A DNA stretch of 64,000 bases from Clostridia bacterium (GTDB lineage: Bacteria > Bacillota > Clostridia > Oscillospirales > Acutalibacteraceae): contig JAFXDV010000001.1 of NCBI GenBank assembly GCA_017521125.1, positions 1 through 64,000 of the forward strand, given 5' to 3'. This document shows positions 30,857-40,092 of the stretch, piece after piece. The position numbers and the translations under genes were made by a program. The notes under the pieces are model-generated. The model was not told the DNA's origin, did no database searches, and saw only the letters and a list, made by a program, of their open reading frames with translations. Position 1 is the first letter of the stretch, and every line of letters starts with the position of its first letter.

Positions 30857-30888
30857 CAAAGGCTTAGAGATTACTCTCTAAGCCTTTG
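30857..30888. terminator. Terminator after the symporter gene
   Basis: CAAAGGCTTAGAGA (30857-30870), loop TTAC, TCTCTAAGCCTTTG (30875-30888). Runs of A on the left make it usable for the convergent minus-strand gene as well. Confidence 0.82.
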
Positions 30889-30892
30889 TGGT

Positions 30893-31165
30893 TTAGTCAC
30901 AACTGTTATTTGTTCCTCTGCAACTGCAAAATCTGTAGATTAAAAGTATAGCAATTAGTATTGCTATTATTACAACAAAAACTACTATAGCCGCCATTGC
31001 TGTCATAATGGTTTCAAATAAAGCGACGCCAATTAATGCGCCTATTCCTAATGCTGCAAAGAAGGTTAATATAGCAAGTATAATACCAAGGCAGCTGAAT
31101 CTGCAATTTCTTCTTGAACAACTGTTTTCATAACACTGATTATTATACATATTTCCACTTCCCAT
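30893..31165 (-). CDS. Small Cys-rich membrane protein, unknown
   Basis: This is a 90-residue protein with a Cys-rich N-terminus (NNQCYENSCSRRNCRFSC), two adjacent hydrophobic helices (about 26-48 and 53-78) and a Cys-rich end (YRFCSCRGTNNSCD). The arrangement, with cysteines on both ends on the same side of the membrane, suggests metal or disulfide clusters, but no family was recognised. The ATG at 31165 lacks a clear ribosome site; the ATG at 31150, behind GGGAAGTGGA, is a good alternative giving 85 residues. It stands alone between a symporter and an aminopeptidase. Confidence 0.55.
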   Translation of the reverse strand: MGSGNMYNNQCYENSCSRRNCRFSCLGIILAILTFFAALGIGALIGVALFETIMTAMAAIVVFVVIIAILIAILLIYRFCSCRGTNNSCD

Positions 31166-31215
31166 AAAGAATTAGGCAAAAGCCTAATACATTTTATGTG
31201 GAGTGGATTTTTTTG

Positions 31216-32604
31216 CTACTTTAAAAACTCAAGCATTGTACGATAGGTTTCATAAACGTCGAATTTGGATACAGTTTCAAAGGGAGCGTGCATTGATAAA
31301 ACAGGTACTCCTAAATCTACAACGTCTACGCCAAGGTTTGCAATATACATTGCAACTGTTCCGCCGCCGCCTAAATCTACACGGCCAAGCTCACCTGTCT
31401 GCCAGGTAATTCCCGCTTTATCTAACATACCTCTGATTTGGGCTACGTACTCTGCCGAAGCATCGGATGTTCCGCTCTTTCCACGGGCGCCTGTATATTT
31501 GGTAATAACTGCGCCGTAATTGAGTTTACAAGCGTTCTTTGGCTCTGACACGTCCTTGAAGGTTGGGTCTAATGCCGCATTAACATCTGCAGAAAGACAT
31601 TTTGAATTTCTAAGGGCTACAGTGTAGTCCTTACCCTGAATTTCAGCAATATCTCTGACAACATATTTTAAAAAGGCAGAATTTAGGCCTGTATTTCCGT
31701 CTGAGCCGATTTCTTCCTTGTCGGCAAGTATTACCATTGCGGTTTTTTCAGGGGTTTGGATCTCACAAATTGCAGTAAGTGCAGGATATGCGCAAACACG
31801 GTCATCGTGTCCGTAGGCGCCTATCATTGAGCGGTCAAATCCCAAATCGCAAGACTTAAATGCAGGAACGCACTCAAGCTCTGCCGATAAAAAGTCTTCC
31901 TCGGTTACCCCGTACTTTTCGTTTAGGATAGCCATTATATTGAGCTTTACAAGTTCACTTGCCTTATCATCCTTAAAAGGCTTGCTTCCAATTAAAATAT
32001 TAAGCTCCTCGCCTCTAATTCCGTCTGCCAGGGTACGTTTGCTCTGTTCCTGCGCTAAGTGAGGTAAAAGGTCGGTTACAACGAAGCAAGGGTCTCCCTG
32101 CTCTTCTCCGATATTAACATCCACTACGGTGCCATCCTTTTTAGCAAATACACCATGAAGGCTAAGAGGAGTTGCGGTCCACTGATATTTCTTTATTCCA
32201 CCGTAATAATGGGTTTTGAAAAGAGAAAGCTCCGCATCCTCATAGAGAGGGTTTGGCTTTAAATCAAGACGTGGAGAGTCAATGTGTGCAGCAGATATAT
32301 TAATGCCGTTATCAACTGTACTTTTGCCAACAACCACAAAGGCAACCGACTTGCCACGGTTGTTTACATAGTATTTATCCCCTGCTTTATAATTTTTGCC
32401 CTCCTCAAAGGGTAAAAAGCCTGCCTTTTCTGCAATAGCAATAGCTGCCTTAGCCGCTTCTCTTTCGGTTTTACCATCATCCAAAAATTTCTTATAGCCC
32501 TCACAATAGTCTGTGATTTTTGCCCATTTCTCATCTTCGCATGATAAAAGTCCGTTCTTTCTATCTAAAAACAGTTCCTTTTTTAATTCTTCTGCAGATT
32601 TCAT
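31216..32604 (-). CDS. M18-family aminopeptidase
   Basis: The 462-residue protein is a zinc aspartyl-type aminopeptidase of the M18 family that releases N-terminal residues, often acidic ones, from peptides in the cytoplasm. Metal ligands are seen in ISAAHIDSPRLDLKP (His and Asp), LADKEEIGSDGNTG (the catalytic Glu pair), YGHDDRVCAYP (Asp) and the C-terminal SMHAPFETVSKFDVY (His). The length matches the family. It starts directly after coaE (one base apart) and ends the DUF951-prfA-tsaC-coaE operon; AGGAGGAAAA precedes its ATG. Confidence 0.93.
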   Translation of the reverse strand: MKSAEELKKELFLDRKNGLLSCEDEKWAKITDYCEGYKKFLDDGKTEREAAKAAIAIAEKAGFLPFEEGKNYKAGDKYYVNNRGKSVAFVVVGKSTVDNGINISAAHIDSPRLDLKPNPLYEDAELSLFKTHYYGGIKKYQWTATPLSLHGVFAKKDGTVVDVNIGEEQGDPCFVVTDLLPHLAQEQSKRTLADGIRGEELNILIGSKPFKDDKASELVKLNIMAILNEKYGVTEEDFLSAELECVPAFKSCDLGFDRSMIGAYGHDDRVCAYPALTAICEIQTPEKTAMVILADKEEIGSDGNTGLNSAFLKYVVRDIAEIQGKDYTVALRNSKCLSADVNAALDPTFKDVSEPKNACKLNYGAVITKYTGARGKSGTSDASAEYVAQIRGMLDKAGITWQTGELGRVDLGGGGTVAMYIANLGVDVVDLGVPVLSMHAPFETVSKFDVYETYRTMLEFLK

Positions 32605-33195
32605 CTATTTTCCTCCTATAAAGCTGTTTAAAAGGTTAGAAAATTCCTTGTAAAGTTCTTCTTCACTATTGTTATTATAAAGTATATGCTTTGTTTTTTC
32701 TCTGTAATATTCTTCGTTTTTTCCTGCACCCATTCTAAGCTTTGCTTGAGACTCGTCTAAATTATCTCTTTTTAAAATTCTTTTAAGTCTTATTTCAGGT
32801 TCTGCTAAAATCGCACAGGTTTCATTACAAACTCGGTCCACGCCACTTTCAAACAAGGTAGGAGCATCAAGAAGAATTTTCTCCGCTTCTGCCCCTTCTA
32901 TCTCGCTTTTTAGTATCTCAAAAACAAATGGAAATATTGTATCGTTTAAAAGTCTTGTGCTTTCTTTGTTTGAAAAGGCTTTTTCTGCTAAAGTTTTTCT
33001 GTTTAAACTGCCATCTGAATTTAAAATATCATTACCAAAGGCAGTGGCAAGTGCTTTCAGACAATTTTTGTCCTCTGACGCTTTTCTTGCCGTTTTGTCA
33101 CAGTCTATAACAAAAAAACCTAAGTCCTTGGCGGCTTTGCAGGCGGTTGATTTACCTGAGCCTGTAGGGCCTGTGAGACCCACTATAAATTTCAT
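32605..33195 (-). CDS. coaE: Dephospho-CoA kinase
   Basis: The 196-residue P-loop kinase phosphorylates the 3'-OH of dephospho-CoA, the last step of CoA synthesis. Motifs are the Walker A GLTGPTGSGKST, the DCDKTARKA block, the lid-like LLDAPTLFESG and ILKRDNLDESQAKLRM. Normal length. Its start overlaps the tsaC stop by four bases (33192-33195), a tight coupling. Confidence 0.95.
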   Translation of the reverse strand: MKFIVGLTGPTGSGKSTACKAAKDLGFFVIDCDKTARKASEDKNCLKALATAFGNDILNSDGSLNRKTLAEKAFSNKESTRLLNDTIFPFVFEILKSEIEGAEAEKILLDAPTLFESGVDRVCNETCAILAEPEIRLKRILKRDNLDESQAKLRMGAGKNEEYYREKTKHILYNNNSEEELYKEFSNLLNSFIGGK

Positions 33196-34202
33196 AAGCT
33201 TATTACCTTAAAGGCGGCAGCTCTGATTAGTCTGTTATAAACCGCCAAGCCTATTCCTTCCTTTTTCGGTGCGTGGACATAAACGGTTTTTATTCCCATT
33301 TCGTCCACTTTTCGAAGAACCCCAAATATGGTTCTTGCTTGTTTTTTTGTATCGTTTGCTCCGCCATAAGATATGGCTTTAATTTTTAAGTTATCTAAAT
33401 CTTCCTCAAAGCAGATGGCGACAGAGTTTTCCTTTTGATTTACAAAGTCGCGAAATGCTTCTTTCTCCCCTTCCACAAGGTAGACCTCGGCTTTTGGGGA
33501 GTAGTGCTTATATTTCATACCCGGTGAAGCAGCTTTTTCATCATTTTTAAGTTCCTGTAAAACGGCTTTATCTACCACTGTTTCAGGTAAAATTTCTGCT
33601 ATTTCTTCAAATGTTACAAAGCCCGGTCTTAAAATTCTATATGGACTTACTGCTAAGGTAACTACGGTTGATTCTACCCCTACTGTGCAGTCATCTGATA
33701 TTATTATGGCATCTATTTTGCCATCTAAGTCTTTTAGCACATGATCTGCAGAGGTTGGACTTGGAGAACCTGAAGTGTTGGCAGAGGGTGCTGCAAGAGG
33801 AAGACCGCTTACCTCTATAAGCTTTCTTGCTACCTCGTTTGATGGCATACGAACGGCAACGGTATCAAGTCCTGCTGAAACGCTGCTTGGGATTTTTTCG
33901 CTTCGTTTTAAGATTATGGTAAGAGGTCCCGGCCAGAAATTTTGGGCGAGTTTTTCTGCATCCTCGCTAAAATCTTCTACAATTTCTCTAGTCATACCGA
34001 GATTACAGGTATGTACAATCAAGGGATTGTCCTGAGGCCTTCCCTTTGCAATAAAAATCTTATTTACGGCCTTTTCATCATAAGCGTTGGCGGCAAGTCC
34101 GTATACCGTTTCGGTAGGTATCGCTACTACTCCGCCACTTTTTATAATTTCTGCCGCTATTTTTATACCGTTAGCATCGTCGCTTAGTCTTAGGGTTTTC
34201 AT
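33192..34202 (-). CDS. tsaC: L-threonylcarbamoyladenylate synthase (TsaC/Sua5 type)
   Basis: The 336-residue protein makes threonylcarbamoyl-AMP for the universal tRNA modification t6A37. The YrdC domain covers about 10-205: GGVVAIPTETVYGLAANA, FIAKGRPQDNPLIVH, FWPGPLTIILKR, VAVRMPSNEVARKL and LAAPSANTSGSPSPTSADHV. It carries the extra Sua5 domain from about 225 to the end (ASPGMKYKHYSPKAEVYLVEG), so it is the long Sua5/YwlC-type form. Its ATG overlaps the prfA stop by one base (TAATG). Confidence 0.95.
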   Translation of the reverse strand: MKTLRLSDDANGIKIAAEIIKSGGVVAIPTETVYGLAANAYDEKAVNKIFIAKGRPQDNPLIVHTCNLGMTREIVEDFSEDAEKLAQNFWPGPLTIILKRSEKIPSSVSAGLDTVAVRMPSNEVARKLIEVSGLPLAAPSANTSGSPSPTSADHVLKDLDGKIDAIIISDDCTVGVESTVVTLAVSPYRILRPGFVTFEEIAEILPETVVDKAVLQELKNDEKAASPGMKYKHYSPKAEVYLVEGEKEAFRDFVNQKENSVAICFEEDLDNLKIKAISYGGANDTKKQARTIFGVLRKVDEMGIKTVYVHAPKKEGIGLAVYNRLIRAAAFKVISL

Positions 34203-35272
34203 TATTCCTCTGATTTAAGCATTTCTGCTCTGTAATAGGTTATTAGTGCATCTACCATTTCATCAAGGTCGCCGTTGAGCATTTGCTCAATCTTATATAG
34301 GGTAAGGCCGATTCTGTGGTCGGTTACTCTTCCTTGTGGGAAATTGTAGGTTCTGATTCTTTCACTTCTGTCTCCTGTTCCTACCTGAGACTTTCTGTCA
34401 GAAGCGATAGCCTCCGCCTGTTTTGCCTGTTCTGCTTCATATAGACGTGAACGAAGAACCTTCATCGCCTTTTCTTTGTTCTTAAACTGGCTACGTTCAT
34501 CCTGACATTCAACCACTACACCTGTTGGAAGGTGGGTTATACGAATTGCAGATTCGGTCTTGTTAATATGCTGACCGCCTGCGCCACTGGAACGGAAGGT
34601 GTCTATCTGTAAATCGGCAGGGTTAATTTCAATTTCTACATCCTCTGCTTCAGGAAGCACCGCAACAGTTACGGTAGAGGTATGAATTCTGCCTGAGGTT
34701 TCGGTTTCGGGCACACGTTGAACACGATGCACGCCGCTTTCATACTTAAAGCGAGAGTATGCACCCTCTCCCTCAATCATAAAACTAACTTCCTTATATC
34801 CGCCGAGACCTGTTTCGTTGGCGTTGACAATGTCAACCTTCCAACGTTTACTCTCGGCGTACATAGAGTACATTCTCATAAGAGAGCCTGCAAATAAAGC
34901 CGCTTCCTCTCCTCCTGCGCCGCCTCTTATTTCAACAATAACGTTTTTATCGTCGTTAGGGTCTTTGGGAAGAAGGAGCACCTTTAATTCTTCTGAAATT
35001 GTTTCCTGATTTGCCTTTGCCTCTAAAAGCTCTTCTTCAACAAGCTCTTTGAAATCTTTGTCAAGTCCGCCTTCACTCAGAAGCTCCTTTGCTTCCTCTT
35101 CGGCATTTTTTGCGGCAACATATTCTCTGAACTTTTCAACCAAAGGAGAAAGCTCCTTATGTTCTTTCATAAGTTTTTTGAACTGTTCGTTGTCGGACAC
35201 AACGTCAGGGTCGGAAAGAAGCTTTCCAACCTCTTCAAATCTTGCCTCTACAGCCTTTAATTTATCAAACAT
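34202..35272 (-). CDS. prfA: Peptide chain release factor 1
   Basis: The 356-residue factor reads UAA and UAG and releases the finished peptide. The stop-recognition tripeptide is PET within [20 protein letters not shown], as in Firmicutes RF1, and the peptidyl-tRNA hydrolysis motif is GGQ within [19 protein letters not shown]. The N-terminal coiled-coil domain covers about 1-100. The usual partner methylase gene prmC, commonly next to prfA, is not in this operon and must lie elsewhere if present. Confidence 0.97.
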   Translation of the reverse strand: MFDKLKAVEARFEEVGKLLSDPDVVSDNEQFKKLMKEHKELSPLVEKFREYVAAKNAEEEAKELLSEGGLDKDFKELVEEELLEAKANQETISEELKVLLLPKDPNDDKNVIVEIRGGAGGEEAALFAGSLMRMYSMYAESKRWKVDIVNANETGLGGYKEVSFMIEGEGAYSRFKYESGVHRVQRVPETETSGRIHTSTVTVAVLPEAEDVEIEINPADLQIDTFRSSGAGGQHINKTESAIRITHLPTGVVVECQDERSQFKNKEKAMKVLRSRLYEAEQAKQAEAIASDRKSQVGTGDRSERIRTYNFPQGRVTDHRIGLTLYKIEQMLNGDLDEMVDALITYYRAEMLKSEE

Positions 35273-35274
35273 TT

Positions 35275-35463
35275 TTATTCACCATCACTACGAATTATTT
35301 TCTTAATATTTTTTTCTATTTTGGCTCTGGGAGTCATAACCTCACGGCTACAACCGGTACATCTAACCTTAAAGTCCATTCCAACCCTTAGCACGTCAAA
35401 AGTATCGGCTCCGCAAGGGTGTTTCTTTTTCATAAGAAGTATATCCCCTACTCGAACATCCAA
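35275..35463 (-). CDS. DUF951 family protein
   Basis: The 62-residue product, [20 protein letters not shown] followed by [20 protein letters not shown], matches the small DUF951 proteins of Firmicutes. Three cysteines, HPCG and CTGC, could bind zinc. The family is widely linked to translation or chromosome-associated genes, but its role is unknown. AAAGGAG precedes the start. It is the first gene of the prfA operon, two bases before prfA. Confidence 0.88.
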   Translation of the reverse strand: MDVRVGDILLMKKKHPCGADTFDVLRVGMDFKVRCTGCSREVMTPRAKIEKNIKKIIRSDGE

Positions 35464-35507
35464 AACAAAAACTCCTTTAATTTGAATCTAAAGTTTATAT
35501 TTAATAT

Positions 35508-35536
35508 ATTATACAATATTATTCTTTTTAAAGCAA
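35508..35536 (-). promoter_or_regulatory. Promoter of the DUF951-prfA operon
   Basis: Minus strand TTGCTT (35531-35536), 17-base spacer, TATAAT (35508-35513). The -35 is weak. Confidence 0.55.
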
Positions 35537-35543
35537 TATCTTC

Positions 35544-35572
35544 TTGTAAAGAGAAGAGAAAAATGTTATTAT
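35544..35572 (+). promoter_or_regulatory. Promoter of the yhaO-yhaN-like pair
   Basis: TTGTAA (35544-35549), 17-base spacer, TATTAT (35567-35572), about 23 bases before the GTG start. Confidence 0.6.
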
Positions 35573-35594
35573 ATCTATATTAGGGGGAGATATT

Positions 35595-36719
35595 GTGCAT
35601 AAGGTTAAAATTTTGCATACCGCAGACCTACATATTGGAGCAGAGATGTCATATCTTGGCACCAATGCAGAAAGCCGCCGATATGAAAATCTATCGGTTT
35701 TTAAAAGCATTACCGAATATTGCACCGAAAACAACATTGAAATTTGTCTTATTGCCGGAGATTTATTTGATTCAAACAGTTCAGCTACACCCTTTGCCGA
35801 CTCTGTTCTTGAATACATTTCTCTCGCTTCTTCCACCCATTTTTTCTATGTTGCGGGAAACCACGACCCTCTTGACTCCTCCTCTGTGTTTGTGGGAAGA
35901 CAACTCCCTTCTAATCTTATTGTTTTCTCGGAGAATTTTGAGATTAAAGAGATTCCTGAACTAAAAGTCAGGGTTATTGGAAAATCTTTTAAGCATTCCT
36001 TTATGGCGGCAGAAAACTTTAACAAGGTCCTACCCCTTGATGACTTTATAAATTTATTTGTTCTTCACGCTGATTTTGAAGCAGATTCTTCCAGTCCATA
36101 TAACCCTATTACAAGAGAATTTATTGAAGGTTGCTCGGCAGATTATTTGGCGCTTGGCCATATTCACAAGAGAAGCAACGTTGCTAAAATTGGTAACACC
36201 TACACCGCATACTGCGGTTCTCCTGAGGGTCACGGCTTTGATGAGCTTGGGGTTAAGGGTGCTTACGTTGGTGAGGTTTCAAAGGAGGGCGTTGACCTTT
36301 CTTTTGTTAAGTTTTCAAAACGAATTTACTGTCTTGAAGAGATTGATATTTCATCTGCTTCCTCTGCACAGTCTGCTACAGAAATTATTATAAACAAGTT
36401 AAAAAGCAGTTACGGAGAAGCTTTCAGAAATAATCTATACAAAATAATTCTAACCGGGAGAAGCGAAAATTATAAAAATCTAAATAAGAGTGAAATTTTA
36501 TCTCTTCTTACCCCTGAGCTTTATTTTGTTAAAATAAAAAACGAGCTAAAGCCCGACTATAATTTAGAAGAATTAAAGAATGAAATTTCCCTTAAAGGTC
36601 TTTTTGTTAAAAACCTTTTAAATAAAATTCAGGCAGAGCCTGATAATGAAAAGCTCCTTGACGCACTTTACTTGGGACTTGAAGCTTTTGAAGGCGAGGT
36701 GGCTTACAATGAAGATTAG
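35595..36719 (+). CDS. SbcD/YhaO-like DNA-repair exonuclease (metallophosphoesterase)
   Basis: The 374-residue protein has the calcineurin-like nuclease motifs in order: HTADLHIGA, IAGDLFDSN, AGNHDPLDS, VLHADFEADS and ALGHIHKR, which bind two Mn2+ ions. It is the Mre11/SbcD type, close to YhaO of bacilli. With the ATPase encoded next, it should form an end-processing complex. GTG at 35595 follows GGGGGAGA. The C-terminal 100 residues are the capping region. The stop overlaps the ATPase gene by 11 bases. Confidence 0.92.
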   Translation: MHKVKILHTADLHIGAEMSYLGTNAESRRYENLSVFKSITEYCTENNIEICLIAGDLFDSNSSATPFADSVLEYISLASSTHFFYVAGNHDPLDSSSVFVGRQLPSNLIVFSENFEIKEIPELKVRVIGKSFKHSFMAAENFNKVLPLDDFINLFVLHADFEADSSSPYNPITREFIEGCSADYLALGHIHKRSNVAKIGNTYTAYCGSPEGHGFDELGVKGAYVGEVSKEGVDLSFVKFSKRIYCLEEIDISSASSAQSATEIIINKLKSSYGEAFRNNLYKIILTGRSENYKNLNKSEILSLLTPELYFVKIKNELKPDYNLEELKNEISLKGLFVKNLLNKIQAEPDNEKLLDALYLGLEAFEGEVAYNED

Positions 36720-39066
36720 TTCGGTTCACATCGCTTCTTTTGGAAAATTCAAGGACTTTACCTTTAATTTTTCTGATGGCTTTAACATCATTTACGGTGA
36801 CAACGAGGACGGCAAGACCACCATTATGTCATTTATTAAAATGATGTTTTACGGTTCGCACACAAAGTCCTCCGACCTTACTAAAAATTTAAGAAAAAAA
36901 TATACCCCTTGGGATAGCGACTTTATGGCAGGAAGCGTTGATTTTACCCATAATGGTATTTCCTACCGATTAGAGCGAGAATTCAAGGGAAGCTCTACCG
37001 ACAAGATTACCCTTATAAATCTTGATTTGGGAACCAAAACGGCTCTTTCAGGCAAAACCGAGCCGGGTTCTGAGTTTTTCGGTCTTAGTGCAGGTGCTTT
37101 TGAAAAAAGCCTTTTCGTTGGTAGCCTTGGTTCTCCCGAGAAGGATGAGCTTGCAGATGGCGAAATCAACTCTAAACTTTCAAACATTATTACCACCGGA
37201 GATGAAGATATTTCCTTTGAGATGGTTAAAAAACGCATTTTAAAGGCTAAGGAAACCTTTATGTCCAAAAGCGGTAAAAAGGGCGTTTATGATTTAGGTC
37301 TTATAGAAGAAAGCAGACTTGAAAACCTCCTTTCCTTATCTAAAAATACTGAGTCTGACGCAGAAAATTTAGAGAACACCATTTCTCAAAAGGAAGTTCT
37401 TTTAAAGAATTTGAACTCTGAGGCAAACGCTCTTTTTGAACTCCTGAAAAACGCCGAAAAAATTAAAAAAGCTTCTCTTTTAGAAAGATATGTTGAGGTC
37501 TGTAAAAAGGAGAATGAAATAAAAAATCTCCTTTCCTTAAAAAACGGAGAGGCAATTACCGAAGAGTATGCCAACGCATTACAGTCAGGGCTTGACCAAA
37601 TTCAAGATATACATTCAAAAAATGAGGAAGCTTCTAAAAATTTAAACAGGTTAATTGATGAAATTTCCAAGCTCAAAGCCTCTATTGATGAGTCTTCCGA
37701 GCAATCTCTAATAAACGAAAAAAGTGAAGCCCTGGAAAGCTACAAAGCTCTTTGTGAGGAGATTAGCCAAAAGAAAATAAAATATGAGCAGTTAAAGGCT
37801 AAAGCACAAAGCTTTAACGCAAACAAGAAAACCGCCTTTGCTTTAATTATTATAGGTCTTATTGTTGCGGTTTTAGGCGCAGCAGGTTTTATAGTTTCAA
37901 AATATATAACCGTTGCCGCCCTGCCCATTGGACTTATTTTACTAATTTTAGGGTTAGTTTTTAAAAACCGTAGCGCTAAAAATCAAAGCCTTTCCGAAAT
38001 TAAAGCGTTACAGGAGACAATTACAAACCTGGAAAACAAGGCGTCCTCTTATAGTGAGCAAAGTGAAAATTTATCGGCTTCAATTAACGAGCAAATCGCC
38101 TTTAAGACAAGCCGAAAAATGCTTCTTGAAGAGAAAAAACAAGAGCTTCTTGCGAGAAAAGAAGAACTCCTTGTCTCCAAGGAAAATTTGAGTGAAAAAA
38201 GTTCTGCTCTTCTTATACTTTGCAATAAATTCAAAGCAGTAGAAGACATTTCCTTAGTGCCTCAGGTTGTTTCTGAGATTAAACTTCTTTTGGAAAAGCA
38301 AAAGGAAGCGGCAATACACAAAAATATTGCGGCAGATTCCTTGGGAGAAATATCACTTGAAGATGCTGTTTCAAGACTTTCTGCTTTGCACACCGATGAG
38401 ACGCTAAATTGCGCAACACCCGAACAGCTTGACTTAGCTAAGGATAAATTAAAGACTAAAACCGATGAAATCGGAAAAATTCGAGGAGAAATTGCGTCTC
38501 TTAAAACTCAACTCAAAACACTTACCTCAGGCGAAAACACTCTGCCAGTTATTGAACGTAACCTCTCTGTTTTAAGAGAAAGCCTGACCTCACAAAAGCA
38601 ATTCTGTGACAAATTAGATATTGCAAATGTTGCATTAGAAGAGGCCTTTATCGACCTTAGACAAAACTATTCCTCTGCTCTGGAAGAAAAGACGTCTGAG
38701 ATTTTTGCAAGGCTTACAGACGGTTCTTACAAGTCGGTTAACGTTTCTAAAAACTTCAATATAAACGTAACCGCTTCCGACAGTTTTGGACTCAAAGACT
38801 GGCAGTATTTAAGCAAAGGTACAACCGACCAGGCTTATCTGTCTTTAAGACTGGGAATTGCTTCTTTAATTGAGGGTGAAAACGAAGCTCTTCCTATTTT
38901 CCTAGACGACGTTTTATCTCAATATGACGACAAAAGAGCCGAAACTGCTCTCGAAGTTTTAAAGGCTTACGCTAATGACCGACAGATAATTCTCTTTACC
39001 TGCCACTCATATTTTGCAGATATGGGAAAGGCTTTAGGGGTAGAGGTTAAAAGTATCAAGGAGTAA
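36709..39066 (+). CDS. SbcC/YhaN-like ATPase with central membrane segment
   Basis: The 785-residue protein is an SMC/Rad50-like ATPase. N-terminal nucleotide-binding parts: IIYGDNEDGKTTIMSFIK (Walker A). C-terminal parts: LSKGTTDQAYLSLRLGIASL (signature) and LPIFLDDVLSQYDD (Walker B). Between them are long coiled coils rich in Glu, Lys and Ser, with two hydrophobic helices near 390-430 (FALIIIGLIVAVLGAAGFIV and ALPIGLILLILGLV), as in the YhaN branch of Firmicutes. ATG at 36709 is chosen because it gives the family start MKISSVHIASFGKFKDFTF; the upstream ATG lies in the nuclease gene. Membrane-tethered DNA-end processing is inferred. Confidence 0.9.
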   Translation: MKISSVHIASFGKFKDFTFNFSDGFNIIYGDNEDGKTTIMSFIKMMFYGSHTKSSDLTKNLRKKYTPWDSDFMAGSVDFTHNGISYRLEREFKGSSTDKITLINLDLGTKTALSGKTEPGSEFFGLSAGAFEKSLFVGSLGSPEKDELADGEINSKLSNIITTGDEDISFEMVKKRILKAKETFMSKSGKKGVYDLGLIEESRLENLLSLSKNTESDAENLENTISQKEVLLKNLNSEANALFELLKNAEKIKKASLLERYVEVCKKENEIKNLLSLKNGEAITEEYANALQSGLDQIQDIHSKNEEASKNLNRLIDEISKLKASIDESSEQSLINEKSEALESYKALCEEISQKKIKYEQLKAKAQSFNANKKTAFALIIIGLIVAVLGAAGFIVSKYITVAALPIGLILLILGLVFKNRSAKNQSLSEIKALQETITNLENKASSYSEQSENLSASINEQIAFKTSRKMLLEEKKQELLARKEELLVSKENLSEKSSALLILCNKFKAVEDISLVPQVVSEIKLLLEKQKEAAIHKNIAADSLGEISLEDAVSRLSALHTDETLNCATPEQLDLAKDKLKTKTDEIGKIRGEIASLKTQLKTLTSGENTLPVIERNLSVLRESLTSQKQFCDKLDIANVALEEAFIDLRQNYSSALEEKTSEIFARLTDGSYKSVNVSKNFNINVTASDSFGLKDWQYLSKGTTDQAYLSLRLGIASLIEGENEALPIFLDDVLSQYDDKRAETALEVLKAYANDRQIILFTCHSYFADMGKALGVEVKSIKE

Positions 39067-39069
39067 ATT

Positions 39070-40092
39070 ATGATTACAACTAAACCCTTTGGATTTACTA
39101 AAAATGGTTGTGCCGCAACCCTTTACACCATATCAAACGATGAAGCTTCGGTATCCATTATGGATTACGGCGCTACCATAGTTAATTTTATAGTTCGTGA
39201 CAAAAACGGCAAGGACACCGATATTGTATTAGGCTTTGATGACGTTTCGGAATATGAAGCCGACCACGACACCTATTTTGGCGCCACCATTGGAAGATTT
39301 GCTAACCGTATTGAGCATGGTACCTTTAGTATAGGAAATGAGACCTATCATCTTCCCATAAACAACGGGCCTCACTCTAATCACGGCGGCAAGGATGGCT
39401 TTTCTTTTAGATTTTTTGATGTTAAGACATACGAAAATTCACTTAAAGCCTCTATTCTTTCTCCTGACGGAGAAGAGGGTTACCCAGGTAATATGAACTT
39501 TTCGGTGCTCTTTACCCTTGTGGGCAAAGAGCTTAGCATAGAGTATTTTGCAAAAAGCGATAAGGACACCCTGGCTAACTTTACAAGCCACTCCTTCTTT
39601 AATTTGGGCGAGGATAACATCTTGGACCATTCTCTTCAGGTCTTTGCCGATGCCTACTGCGAAAATGACGAAAACAATCTTCCCACAGGCAGTATTTTAG
39701 CGGTTGACAATACCTTAATGGATTTCAGAGAGCCTGCGGTTTTATCCGAGAGAATTTTAAGTGATGAGCCTACCTTTGTCAGAGCAGGCGGTGGTCTTGA
39801 CCACAATTTTGTTCTGTCCTTTTATAGAGGAGAAGTGAAAAAAGCAGCTACGCTAAGGAGCGAAAAAAGCGGTATTTCGGTTTCCTTCTACACCGACCTT
39901 CCGGGAATTCAGGTTTACACCGCAAACTATGCCAACGTAATAGGCAAAAACGGAATGAAGTGCGGCAAGCACTCAGGCGTTGCCATTGAAACTCAAGGTT
40001 TCCCAAATTCTCCTAACGTTAGCTATTTCCCCTCTTCTATCCTAAAAGCAGGAGAAGATTTTTACAGTAAAACTGTTTATATCGTAGAATAA
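39070..40092 (+). CDS. galM: Aldose 1-epimerase (mutarotase)
   Basis: The 340-residue enzyme interconverts alpha and beta anomers of aldoses such as galactose and glucose. The active site is seen in TIGRFANRIEHGTF, NNGPHSNHGGKDGF (His), FTSHSFFNLGEDN (catalytic His) and HSGVAIETQGFPNSPN (catalytic Glu). Length and order match galM. It follows the ATPase gene by three bases without functional relation, so cotranscription is likely but not informative. The stop at 40092 is the first base of the inverted-repeat element. Confidence 0.95.
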   Translation: MITTKPFGFTKNGCAATLYTISNDEASVSIMDYGATIVNFIVRDKNGKDTDIVLGFDDVSEYEADHDTYFGATIGRFANRIEHGTFSIGNETYHLPINNGPHSNHGGKDGFSFRFFDVKTYENSLKASILSPDGEEGYPGNMNFSVLFTLVGKELSIEYFAKSDKDTLANFTSHSFFNLGEDNILDHSLQVFADAYCENDENNLPTGSILAVDNTLMDFREPAVLSERILSDEPTFVRAGGGLDHNFVLSFYRGEVKKAATLRSEKSGISVSFYTDLPGIQVYTANYANVIGKNGMKCGKHSGVAIETQGFPNSPNVSYFPSSILKAGEDFYSKTVYIVE

